Assembly (NCBI RefSeq): GCF_018446385.1
Contig: NC_055996.1
Location: 124,469,750 to 124,533,749 of the forward strand
DNA: 64,000 nucleotides
Reading direction: 5' to 3'
DNA from: Zingiber officinale
Taxonomy: Eukaryota > Streptophyta > Magnoliopsida > Zingiberales > Zingiberaceae
Part shown: positions 53,576 to 64,000 of the stretch, one piece after another
Position numbering within the stretch: the stretch's first letter is position 1
Layout of the letters: each line of letters opens with the position of its first letter
Made by a program: the position numbers and the translations under genes
Notes under the pieces: generated by a model
Databases searched by the model: none
The model's input: only the letters and a program-made list of their open reading frames with translations
Told to the model about the DNA's origin: nothing

Positions 53576-55012
53576 AAGAGTTTCCTTACCCTACATCAAA
53601 GTGGTAATTAAATTCTCGTACATAGGAGATGAAGATAGAGAATTCAACAACATCAGCGCCTTATCGTTGTTCCCGATTCATGTTGAGATTTGCTCCTACC
53701 ATGCTCTTGGTTGCTATTTACCAAAAGTCCTTCTCCCTAAGAAACTTCATCGCTTGTTTTCTTCCTTTGGTGAAAACCTAGCAATGCACCTGTGATCTCC
53801 TTCTTCCTTCTTAATTTAGAATGAGCCTTGTTGCTACTTCCTTTACCTGAAGTTCTTCCCAATCTAATCTCTCTATGTTTTCTGGTTTCCTTTCTCCTAA
53901 CGCTTTCATCCAAATATGAGCCACCCATTAACAATCTCCACCTTGGCAAATATTCACCCCTTCTAAGAATACGAGTATCTGAACAAAACTCCACCTGGAT
54001 CTCTGGGTCTGAACAAGCCCTCCGATTGAAGGCGCTGATCAAAACAAGGCCCGTGTTGGCTGGCACGGGCACCCATGGCAGGGCAGCCGAATGAAACAAG
54101 GCCCATGCTGGCAGGCATGAACACCCGTGTCAGGGTAAGAAGCTTCCAAACATGATCTTCAACTTCCATTTTCGTTCCTTTTCACACCCATGGCGGATGA
54201 AAAGGAAGGAAGGACAACAACACACGACGACCAAGGAAGCGCTTGGAGAAGCTGCTTTGACCTAGATTGACTTATCGCTCTTCTCATTGGCTTAAGAAGA
54301 TCGTAGTTTATGGGGGTCATAACCATGCCATGTTTTAATTTATGCATATATGTTATGTGTGCTTTGATTGTATTCGATACATGTCTAGTTTAAATATAAT
54401 TAGGTCTTTTTAATATGTGTTTACCAAAGTTTAGTACTCACTTCTAGCTCGATCATTTGTAGTCAGGTTTTGTCAAAGCAAAGTGACTCAATTTATCTTA
54501 CTAGAGTGCGACAGGACAATTGTGATGTCCGACTATTAAACTTGGGTGTAACTTAACTAAGTTGTCTCATTTAGATTGAGAGGTTAGAGGCATATCCCAA
54601 AAGATGGAATTCAAATTGTATTAATCTTGGGCGATTAGCCAAAGCTAACTCAAGATGAGCTATAATATGAATTTCATAATATGGGCAAATGAACAAATAG
54701 TATTGTTTATCTAGCTATACAAGAGTTGCATTTGATGTAATTGGTATATGATGCCTACCTACATTATACGAGTCTTGGGTGATTAGCCAAAGCTAACTCA
54801 AGATGAGATATAATATGGATCATGCCCCACATGAATGTCATTGCGATTGGATTTAGAGCTAGTAGTGTGGGTAAAACCACAACCATGACTCACTCCTACC
54901 AAGCTTTACAATTCTGTGGGAGAATCATTTAATTAAAGGTCTAATTAAATGATCTATATATGATACTAAGTTCTGCATTATGTTGTTGTAGATTACCATA
55001 TCGTCAAATACG
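53576..55012 (+). other. Probable leader of a plus-strand copia element
   Basis: No long frame. GGCACGGGCACCCATGGCAG recurs near 54060 and 54110, as in 52850-52970. The phrase GATTAGCCAAAGCTAACTCA occurs twice (near 54631 and 54781). The stretch leads into the gag remnant at 55013, so it may be that element's 5' leader; no LTR or primer site could be seen. Confidence 0.4.
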
Positions 55013-55387
55013 TCGAACACTCTCTCTCTCTGCAATATGTCCTTGATAAGGATAAGCTCAATGGAGTTAACTTCCTAGACTGATACAGAAACTTGAGAAT
55101 AGTTCTCAAGAAAGAACGGAAACTGTACATCCTAGAGCAGTCCATTCCTGAAGCACCCCCTGCTACTGCCACTAGAGCTGATAGGGATGCTTACAAAAAG
55201 TATGAAGATGATGCATTAGATGTATCATGTCTTATGCTTGCCACCATGAACTCTGAGCTTTAGAAGTAACATGAGAACATAGATGCTTATGATATGGTTG
55301 AACATCTTAGGCAACTATATCAAGGACAAGCAAGACATGAGAGATTTGAGATCTCTAAGACACTGTTTCAATATAGAATGTTATATG
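55013..55387 (+). pseudogene. Copia gag remnant, cut by the next element
   Basis: The translation runs LDKDKLNGVNFLD, then YRNLRIVLKKERKLYILEQS, then EAPPATATRADRDAYKKYED, then MVEHLRQLYQGQARHERFEI. This is the N-terminal block of copia gag. Two in-frame stops interrupt it, and it ends at 55387, where the minus-strand element begins. The remainder of the gene would lie beyond the inserted element, past 64000. Confidence 0.8.
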
Positions 55388-57786
55388 TGTTGGTTGCTAC
55401 TCGGAAAGCCTATAGGTTCCACTGTACAAAAATTTTGTACAAAGGTCTGAACCTTTTCCTAGCTACCATGTGTTCTTTTAAATTAAATTTTGGATCTCCT
55501 GCGGAACTTAACACGTTTGATCCAAAACTTAATCTATTTATTCTTTTAGGTTTTGACTTGGATCTCCTGCGGAACTTAACACGTTCGACCCAAGTCTCCT
55601 TAAGTTATTAATTCCATTAAATATCAATTTCCATAAAAGGTTCCCAGTACTGACGTGGCGAGGCACATGGCCTTCTTGGATATGGGAGCAACCACCACCG
55701 ACTAGACAAAACCTTTAATAGAAAGCTAATATTTAATTTCCTAAAATAACTTTAGGTTAACCAAAGAGAACAATCAAATCACAAGGAAAAGAAAGAAACA
55801 AAAGAACACAACTTGAAAAACATATTCGAAATACTAGAACGTAAGCCTCTTGTATTTGGTATTATTTCCATAAATAACTAGCATGATGCGGAAATAGAAA
55901 TTACTAGTTATACCTTGTAGAGAAACCTCTTGATCTTCTACCGTATTCCTCTTCTAACCTCGGACGTTGTGTGGGCAACGATCTACCAAGATGAGAAACC
56001 ACCAACCACCTTCTTCTCCTCCAAGCAAGGTTCGGCCACAAAGGAAAAACTTCACCAAGGAGGAAAAACAAAATACTAACCAAGCTCCAAGAGATGCTAG
56101 CTTTCTCTCCTTCTTCTTCTTCTTCTCCGAGTAGTATCCGGCCACCACAAGAACTCCAAGGGAGAGGGAGAGGTTCGGCCACCACAAGAGGAAGAGAAGG
56201 AGATGATGGCCGGCCACACCAAGGAGCAAAAGAGGGAGAGGAATAATAGATCTTGTGTCTTGTGAAGGCACCCTCACCCCTTCTTTTATATTCCTTGGCC
56301 TAGGTAAATTAGGAAATTTAATTACAACAAATTTTCCTTAATTTCCTTGACATGATTTAATTGAGAAAAATAAAATAATATTTCCCAATTAAACAATGAT
56401 GGCCGGCCACATCAAGAGGAAACAAATTGGACAAGTTTTAATCAACAATTAAAACTTTCCTTATTTGTTTCCAGAAATTTTAAAAAATAAAATTTCTCTT
56501 TAAAAATCTCTTCATGGTTAATAAAAGGAAATATCTATAATTTTAATTTTATTAACATGTGAATAATTTTAAAGAGAAAATAAAAAACTCTCCAATCTAC
56601 AAATAAGGAAAGAGATCTAATCTCTTTCTTTAATCTTTTGTAAAACTTTTACAAGAGAGATATTTTAATTTTAATTCTCTTTAAAATATATCTTCCACAT
56701 AATAATAAAATCTAAAATTAAATTTCTTTTTAATTTAATTATGGCCGGCCCTACTAGCTTGGGTTCAAGCTAGGGCCGGCCACCTTAAACCCAAGCTTAG
56801 GCCGGCCCTAGCTTGGTTCCCAAGCTAGCTTGGCCGGCCCCCTTTAGGTGGGTATAGAAGGTGGGTATATGTGGGTATAGTACTCTATAAATAAGAGGCT
56901 ACGATAGGGACCGAGAGGAGGAATGGTTTTGGTCTCCGATAAAATTAAGCATCCCATGTTCGCCCAACACACAACTTAATTTTATCAATGATAATTCATT
57001 CCACTAGAGAACTATCATTGAACTACCGCACCAATCCCAAATTACATTTTGGGCTCCTTCTTATTATGAGTGTGTTAGTCTCCTGTGTTTAAGATATCGA
57101 ATGTCCACTAATTAAGTGAGTTCGACAACTCATTTAATTAATATCTAAGTCCAAGAGTAGTACCACTCAACCTTATTATCATGTCGGACTAAGTCCACTG
57201 CGGGTTTAACATGACAATCTTTATGAGCTCCTCTTGAGGACATTATCAACCTAGCATCACTAGGACACAGTTTCCTTCTATAATCAACAACACACACTAT
57301 GAGTGATACCATTTCCCAACTTATCGGGTTTATTGATTCATCGAACTAAATCTCACCCATTGATAAATTAAAGAAATAAATATCAAACATATGTGCTTGT
57401 TATTATATTAGGATTAAGAGCACACACTTCCATAACAACTGAGGTCTTTGTTCCTTTACAAAGTCAGTATAAAAGAAACGACCTCAAATGGTCCTACTCA
57501 ATACACTCTGAGTGTACTAGTGTAATTATATAGTCAAGATAAACTAATACCTAATTACACTACGACCTTCTAATGGTTTGTTCCTTTCCATTCTGGTCGT
57601 GAGCTACTGTTTATAATTTATAAGGTACTGATAACATCATCTTCTGTATGTGACACCACATACTATGTTATCTACAATATAAATTAAATGAACAACTACA
57701 AACAAATGTAGATAATTAGACCAAATGTGATTCTTTATTCATAATGAATGTTTACAAAGCTTAGGCTCTCAGTATACACTCCAACA
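55388..57786 (-). repeat. 3' LTR of the minus-strand copia element (2,399 bp)
   Basis: Plus-strand ends are TGTTGGTTGC (55388) and CACTCCAACA (57786). The body matches the LTRs of the 9.9-kb element, including GGCCGGCC sites (near 56211, 56402, 56742 and 56834). Confidence 0.88.
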
Positions 57787-57799
57787 ATCTCCCACTTAT
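57787..57799 (-). other. Polypurine tract of the minus-strand copia element
   Basis: TATAAGTGGGAGAT on the minus strand lies directly before the 3' LTR, the same tract as at 17720. Confidence 0.75.
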
Positions 57800-57807
57800 A
57801 CTAATGA

Positions 57808-58821
57808 CTAAGCTGCCATATCTTCTACCATACATCTGATTCCCATTCCCTCCACATGCCGATCGAAAGCTTTCGCCGGAAGGGCCTTAGTGAAAGGATC
57901 TGCCAGGTTATCCGCTGATGCAATCTTGGCGATGACAACTTCTCCTCGCTTCACGATATCTCTTATCAAGTGGTACTTGCGCTCTATATGTTTACTTGCC
58001 TTATGGGCTCGTGGTTCCTTCGAGTTTGCAACTGCACCGCTGTTATCACAATAAATTGTGATGATTTTGGGCAAACCAGGAATCACATCTAAGTCCATTA
58101 GAAAGTTCCTGAGCCATACTGCTTCTTTAGCTGCCTCAGAGGCTGCTACATACTCAGCTTCCATGGTTGAGTCCGAAACGCATTTCTGCTTAACACTCCT
58201 CCATGAAATGGCTCCACCTCCTAAAGTAAACACATAGCCTGATGTAGACTTACTGTTATCCCTATCTGATTGGAAATCTGAATCCGTGTAACCCACAGGG
58301 AGCAGATCATCTGCTTGGTAAACTAGCATATAATCTCTAGTCCTTCTCAGGTACTTTAATATATGCTTTACCGTAGTCCAATGTCCTTGTCCAGGGTTAC
58401 TCTGATATCTGCTGACCATGCCCACGGCAAAACAGATATCAGGTCTCGTACATAGCATTGCATACATTAGGCTTCCTACAGCCGAAGCATAAGGAACTGC
58501 TTTCATGTCCTCTATCTCTTTTGATGTCTTTGGAGACATCTCTTTAGATAGAGCTACTCCATGTCTAAAAGGTAAGAAACCTTTCTTGGAGTCTTGCATG
58601 CTAAAACGAGCAAGGATTGTATCTATATATGAAGCTTGGGATAGACACAACATTCTTTTCTTGCGATCCCTTATAACTTTGATCCCAAGAATGTGTGCAC
58701 ATTCTCCTAAGTCCTTCATATCAAATTGTTTGGAAAACCATACCCTTACGTCTGATAATACCTTGACATTGTTGCCAATTAACAAAATATCATCTACGTA
58801 TAGTACAAGAAATACCACCAC
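57808..58821 (-). pseudogene. Copia reverse transcriptase C-terminal part and RNase H
   Basis: An open 337-codon frame from the methionine codon at 58821. YVDD (residues 8-11, in VLYVDDILLIGN) is the catalytic strand of reverse transcriptase, then LPFRHGVALSKEMSPKT and YASAVGSLMYAMLCTRPDIC. RNase H follows with the acidic residues in GYTDSDFQSD, STMEAEYVAASEAA and YCDNSGAVAN, and ends at DPFTKALPAKAFDRH. This part is intact, but the sequence upstream is broken, so no complete polyprotein is made. The motifs resemble the Angela/BARE lineage. Confidence 0.9.
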
Positions 58822-60151
58822 GTTTCCGTTACACTTCTTATATACACAAGACTCATCCGGACTTTGAATAAATCCATATGACTAGATTACTTCATTAAAC
58901 CGGATGTTCCAAGACTTGAAGCTTGCTTCATCCATAAATGGACCGATTGAGCTTGCATACTAGATGCTCTTTGCCTTTTCAATAAATCCTTCGTTGCTTC
59001 ATATGGATGTTCTCTTCAAGACTTCCATTAAGGAAAGTCTTGACATCCATTTGCCAAATCTCATAATCCATATGAGAATGGATAAGAGTATCCGGATAGA
59101 CTTAAGCATGGCTACTGTGAAAAGGTTTCCTCATAATCGATTCCCTCTTTGAGTGTACCCTTCGCAACAAGCCTAGCTTTGAAGGTTTCTACCTTCCGTC
59201 ATCCCTCTTTTCCTTTGTAAATCCACTTGCATCCAACGGCTTTTACACCATCGGTGGTTCTACAAGCTCCTGACCTTATTAGAGTACATGGACTCTATTT
59301 GAATTCATTGCCTTTTGCCAAGATGCATCTATATCTTGGAGTGCTTGTCATATGATCGGGTTCATGTTTACCGGATCAAGTCGAAGACTCTCCCAAAACA
59401 TGAATCTTTCAGTTGCATTACAACCCTCCCACTCTGACGAGGCACTGCTCGTGGTTGTGTATCATGTGTGACACGTGTTGCGGTCTCTTGTGGTACTTCA
59501 TCTTGTCCTGTTGGTACTGAAGTAGACATGTCCTCTCTAAGTTCTTCTAAAACAAGTTTACTCTGGGCTTGTGATCCATTATATAGTCTTCTTCTAAAAA
59601 GCTGGGCATTGGTGCTAACAATGACCTTCGGTCTTAGGACTATAAAATAAACCACCTTTCGTTCCTTTGGGATATCCTACAAACACGCGAACTTCATACG
59701 AGATTCTAACTTATCAGCATCTGGTTTCAGCACATGTTGGACTACCCCATATCCGAATATGTCTTAGACTGAGTTTTCGCCATTCCACAATTCTATGGGA
59801 GTAGAAGAACCGATTTAGAAGGTACTAAGTTCGGAACATAATCTGCTGTTTCGAGCATATCCAAAACGAATTTGGTAATCTGAATAACTCATCATTGATC
59901 TAACCATCTCCATAAGAGTCCTATTCCTTCGCTGCCACACCATTCTTGGGGTGTTCCAGGTGCGACAATTGGGATTGAATCCCTCGATAAATAATTCCTA
60001 AACTCTCCTAAGAGGTATTCGCCACCACGATCGTAGTAGTGTCTTGATACTTTACCTAGTCGTTTCTCCACATCGCCTTGTATTCTTTGAACTTATCAAA
60101 GCACTCGGACTTCGGCGCATTAGGTAAATGTATCCATATCTTGAATAATCG
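58822..60151 (-). pseudogene. Degraded integrase and N-terminal reverse transcriptase
   Basis: The recognisable pieces are a block at 59368-59655 (MSTSVPTGQDEVPQETATRV, the linker between integrase and reverse transcriptase) and reverse-transcriptase sequence from 59190 down. Several short deletions and stops break the frame. The integrase core cannot be read through. Confidence 0.75.
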
Positions 60152-60739
60152 CTATGAAAGAGACAAAATATTCAAAACCTCCTCTTGCCCGGACAGACAT
60201 AGGACCACACAAATCGAGTGAACCAACTCTAACACTTCTTTGGCTCTATACCCCTTGGCCTTGAACGGCCTCTTGGTCATTTTACCTTCTAAGCAAGATT
60301 CACAAGTTGGAAAATTTTCCAACTCTAATGAACTTAAAAGTCCATCGGCTATAAGTCTCTGAATCCTACTTAAGTTAATATGACCAAGCCTTAGATGCCA
60401 AAGATATGCTTGGTTCATTTCTGAAGGTTCTTTTCTCTTATTAGAATTAGAAGATGAATTATAAATTTCCATGTTTTGCTTTGTGGAAGAATTTGGATTT
60501 AAAATATACAAATTGCCAACTAATGCACCAGAACAGATAATCACTTTATTTCTTTTAATAACTACATCGTTACTGAAAGAAACTGAATATCCATCTAAAA
60601 ACAGTTTAGAAACTGAAATTAAATTCTTTCTAAAACTGGGTACATAAAGACAATTTCTTAAAACCAAATTTCTATTTCTACTAAAAGATAAGTAGACGTC
60701 TCCCACTGCAACCGCTGCCACCTTAGTAGCATTGCCCAT
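60152..60739 (-). pseudogene. GAG-pre-integrase and integrase zinc finger
   Basis: An open 195-codon frame starts MGNATKVAAVAVGDVYLSFS. The HHCC finger of copia integrase is present as H115, H120, C146 and C149 (WHLRLGHINLSRIQ, then CESCLEGKM). The tail past residue about 165 loses similarity, where the frame shifts before the integrase core. Confidence 0.85.
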
Positions 60740-61252
60740 GTAGATAGTAATCTCCCTTCAGATAGTCGTCGGGTTTCCTGGAACCCCTGCAAGGAATTGC
60801 AGCGTATCTACACACCGGTCTGGTAGATAACACCGCTAAACATGTTTCAACAACTAGAGTATGAGATATACCTTTGCTTTGGTTCTTACGAGGACAATCC
60901 GCCTTCATGTCCTACGCTTGCGGATGAAGCACTTGCCCTTCAACTTCTTCATTCCAGCTTTAAATCCCGTGCACTGAGATTTATTCACTTTCTTTCTGAA
61001 CCATTTTGTTTCTTCTTCTTCTTACCTTCGGTTTAGAAGTAGAACCATTTTCAACATAGTGAATTTGAGCATTGTGACGAAATAACCCTTCTGCTGCTCG
61101 AGTAGTTCCCCTAATGAATAAATCCTTTTATTCATATTATAGTTCAGTCGAATGCTCAAAACTTCTAGGTAGGGTTTGGAGGATCATATCGATCTGGGTT
61201 TCCCATCAATTTCTCCTCCAAGGATCATTTCGATTCAGATAAGTCATCATCT
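60740..61252 (-). pseudogene. Degraded zinc knuckle and protease region
   Basis: The frame at 60723-60908 begins MKADCPRKNQ, the tail of a gag zinc knuckle. The protease that should follow cannot be read, owing to small deletions. Basic Lys-rich sequence at 60960-61040 is consistent with the gag C terminus. Confidence 0.65.
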
Positions 61253-61651
61253 TTAGGATATGATCCTTACAGGAGTACCCTTGCATGGTGCTGTCATTAT
61301 CTTTCTCATAGCTTCTTGTCTAGAAGCCCTATCCTGATGACCAAAGAGTTCCTTGAGATTGTTCATAATATCATAAGCTGTTGGTAAATCTTTATGTTGA
61401 TGTTGCAATACATTTGACATTGAAGCCAAAATGTAACACCGCGCCATCTCATCTGCTTTTACCCATTTCCTATGATATTCAATCTCCTCTTGGGTAGATT
61501 CACCAGTGGGTGCATCAGGGCAATGCTCAGTCAGTACATATTTATAGCTTTCAGCAGTAAGAACAATATCCAGGTTTCTTTTCCAATCTATGTAATTTGG
61601 TCCAGTAAGTCTATTTTGTTGAAGTATGATGGACAGTGGGTTGAAAGTCAT
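61253..61651 (-). pseudogene. Copia gag N-terminal part
   Basis: The ATG at 61651 starts MTFNPLSIILQQNRLTGPNY, then DWKRNLDIVLTAESYKYVLT, the usual copia gag opening. YDIMNNLKELFGHQDRASRQ follows, then the frame stops at 61253 after VRIIS. The next gag blocks must lie in other frames. A methionine 12 codons upstream in the frame is not a standard ATG. Confidence 0.85.
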
Positions 61652-62751
61652 CCTAAGAATCACAAATAACTTTTGGTCAGAACTCTAAATTTAGAATAAT
61701 ATTGATTCCTCAAACAATACTATTTTAAATTAACCAACACCTTAAACCACCGTGAATTTTGTATGCCACGTTAGTGTGGACGTATACAAATTCAACATTT
61801 GTAAAAGGAGGGTTTTAACCCATTAATTTTATTATCTTGTCAACCTAACTTTTGACAAATAAAATTAATAGTTGGTATTATTTGGTCACACAAATAATAG
61901 CAGTGACTCCGATGGGGAGGATACTATTAGATGTGTCTAAGTGTACACCATTACTTGACACTAAGTCCATTAACAAGATTATGCCCCTTCCGTTGGGGAA
62001 GAACACACGCTCATAATAAACATCCAATAGTCATCCATAAATGGAAGTCTGTTCTAGTGGACCGCAAACAAGCTCATCCGTAATGGAGGAAGGCACTCAA
62101 AGCCAACGCAAGCTTGTTTGCATCACTTACAAACCAGTAATGGAGACCATGGGATTTACTTAAAAATCCTCTCCCACTTAGTTATTTATAAATGAGGAAT
62201 TTTAACTATGCTAGCCTACTAAACTTGTAAACTAACATGCACACAGCACAATATAAAAGCAATAAATAGAAAATCTAATTTTCAACTATTATGGCTTTTA
62301 TCTTTAATTATCCTCCGTGTGTTGTCATCCGAAGCAGCTGCCATATTTGGCCACCGCCACCGGGTCTAACTGTCGCATCCATCTTGCTCCGAGTTCCGCT
62401 GCGCCTCTGGTCCTTAGAAGGTTCCACGCTTTGCAAGATTCGATCCGCGACATAAATAGAATTTTACATTTTGATCCTATATTCCATAAAAGGAATGTAC
62501 ATGTATCTAGATCAAAATAAAATCCTAATAAAACTAAATACAGTCCTGCTGTATTTTAACACAATCATGCACACACATATAAATTGCCCTTGACATGTCC
62601 AAGGGTCCAATCACACACATAATTAACTAAAAGCCATAATAGTTGGATCCTGCATCCATAGAGTTAGCACATCCTACTATTAACCTGCCTAAATTATGTA
62701 TGACATGTGCATAATTAATCTAAATACCAAATACACAGAGGCAAAACCCTA
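61652..62751 (-). other. Leader of the minus-strand copia element
   Basis: It holds no coding frame. ATGCCACGTTAGTGTGGACG (near 61760) and the CCCCATCGGAG-like block (near 61910) mirror the leader of the 9.9-kb element at 13800-14300. Confidence 0.6.
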
Positions 62752-62763
62752 GCTCTGATACCA
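62752..62763 (-). other. Primer-binding site of the minus-strand copia element
   Basis: TGGTATCAGAGC on the minus strand lies 2 bp inside the LTR end at 62766. Unlike the 9.9-kb element, it is the standard sequence. Confidence 0.85.
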
Positions 62764-62765
62764 AT

Positions 62766-64000
62766 TGTTGGTTGCTACTCGGAAAGCCTATAGGTTCCAC
62801 TGTCAAAAAATTTTGTACAAAGGTCTGAACCTTTCCTAGCTACCATGTGTTCTTTTAAATTAAATTTTGGATCTCCGGAACTTAACACGTTTGATCCAAA
62901 ACTTAATCTATTTATTCTTTAGGTTTTGACTTGGATCTCTTGCGGAACTTAACACGTTCGACCCAAGTCTCCTTAAGTTATTAATTCCATTAAATATCAA
63001 TTTCCATAAAAGGTTCCCAAGACTGGCGTGGCGAGGCACATGGCCTTCTTGGATATGGGAGCAACCACCACCGACTAGACAAAACCTTTAATAGAAAGCT
63101 AATATTTAATTTCCTAAAATAACTTTAGGTTAACCAAAGAGAACAATCAAATCACAAGGAAAAGAAAGAAACAAAAGAACACAACTTCGAAAAACCATAT
63201 TCGAAATACTAGAACGTAAGCCTCTTGTATTTGGTATTATTTCCATAAATAACTAGCATGATGCGGAAATAGAAATTACTAGTTATACCTTGTAGAGAAA
63301 CCTCTTGATCTTCTACCGTATTCCTCTTCTAACCTCGGACGTTGTGTGGGCAACGATCTACCAAGATGAGAAACCACCAACCACCTTCTTCTCCTCCAAG
63401 CAAGGTTCGGCCACAAAGGGAAACTTCACCAAGGAGGAAAAACAAAATACTAACCAAGCTCCAAGAGATGCTAGCTTTCTCTCCTTCTTCTTCTTCTTCT
63501 CCGAGTAGTATCCGGCCACCACAAGAACTCCAAGGGAGAGGGAGAGGTTCGGCCACCACAAGAGGAAGAGAAGGAGATGATGGCCGGCCACACCAAGGAG
63601 CAAAAGAGGGAGAGGAATAATAGATCTTGTGTCTTGTGAAGGCACCCTCACCCCTTCTTTTATATTCCTTGGCCTAGGTAAATTAGGAAATTTAATTACA
63701 ACAAATTTTCCTTAATTTCCTTGACATGATTTAATTGAAAAAAATAAAATAATATTTCCCCAATTAAACAATGATGGCCGGCCACATCAAGAGGAAACAA
63801 ATTGGACAAGTTTTAATCAACAATAAACCATATCCTTCTTTGTTTAAACAAATTTTAACAAATAAAATTTCACTTTCAAAACCTCTCCATGGTTAATCAA
63901 AGGAAATATCTATCATTTTAATTTTATTAACATGTGAATAATTTTAAAGAGAAATAAAAACTCTCCAATCTACAAATAATGAAAGAGATCTAATCTCTTT
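62766..64000 (-). repeat. 5' LTR of the minus-strand copia element, cut by the window end
   Basis: Begins TGTTGGTTGCTACTCGG like the 3' LTR at 55388 and follows it with only scattered differences, for example near 62880 and 63830. About 1.2 kb of an expected 2.4 kb are in the window. Confidence 0.88.

Larger units (their letters stand above)
55388..64000 (-). mobile_element. Angela-like Ty1/copia element, minus strand, cut by the window end
   Basis: Read on the minus strand: 5' LTR (from beyond 64000 to 62766), primer site, leader, gag, protease remnant, integrase, reverse transcriptase, RNase H, polypurine tract, then the 3' LTR (57786 to 55388). It inserted into a plus-strand copia gag at 55387/55388; the left flank is ATATG, the right flank is not in view. 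It is the inverted relative of the element at 10529-20412. Confidence 0.9.

Noticed and set aside
1..64000. tRNA or rRNA genes
   Set aside because: I looked for tRNA-like stems and the T-loop phrase GTTCGAATC. It occurs only in isolation (for example near 26863) without an acceptor or anticodon stem.

Overview
The window is nuclear DNA of a flowering plant. It has plant-only gene families (a HAIKU1/VQ protein and a FAR1-type transposase), GT-AG introns, and a mass of Ty1/copia and Ty3/gypsy LTR retrotransposons, hAT and Mutator-like elements nested in one another. The GC-rich exons of the host genes would suit a monocot, but the sequence alone does not fix the species. There are no operons, rRNA, tRNA or CRISPR arrays that I can see.

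Layout. 1-2659: minus-strand Ty3/gypsy 5' end (5' LTR, primer site, broken gag-protease). 2660-8469: minus-strand gag-only copia relic with a 1.3-kb LTR and an AT-rich spacer. 8470-9600: LTR fragments. 9618-21024: a second gypsy relic whose LTR was split by a 9.9-kb copia element (10529-20412) flanked by a GGTTG target duplication. 21171-25659: a complete hAT element with an 8-bp target duplication and a transposase broken by one stop codon. 25807-27925: a foldback element with 0.42-kb inverted arms. 28444-29367: the HAIKU1-like gene. 31166-32219: an LTR. 36080-37091 (+): a three-exon TPR-like gene. 37833-39027 (-): a three-exon nuclear-type gene with MSA-like (AACGG) promoter motifs. 39885-48611: an 8.7-kb Mutator-like element (MULE) with 121-bp terminal inverted repeats. 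It carries a FAR1-type transposase (+, now a pseudogene), an intact small GRF-zinc-finger/membrane-anchor gene (-), and a solo LTR (44919-46077) inserted between them. 48612-55387: decayed LTR material, minisatellites and a copia gag remnant. 55388-64000: a minus-strand copia element of the same kind as the one at 10529, cut by the window edge.

How it fits together. Only three host genes are convincing (28444, 36080 and 37833); they sit in a 10.6-kb island between transposon-rich flanks. The most interesting unit is the MULE. Its two genes converge from opposite ends, and each end carries the same TATA-containing terminal repeat, so both genes could be driven from the TIRs, a layout like that of maize MuDR. 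The transposase is dead, but the GRF/membrane gene has no visible lesion.
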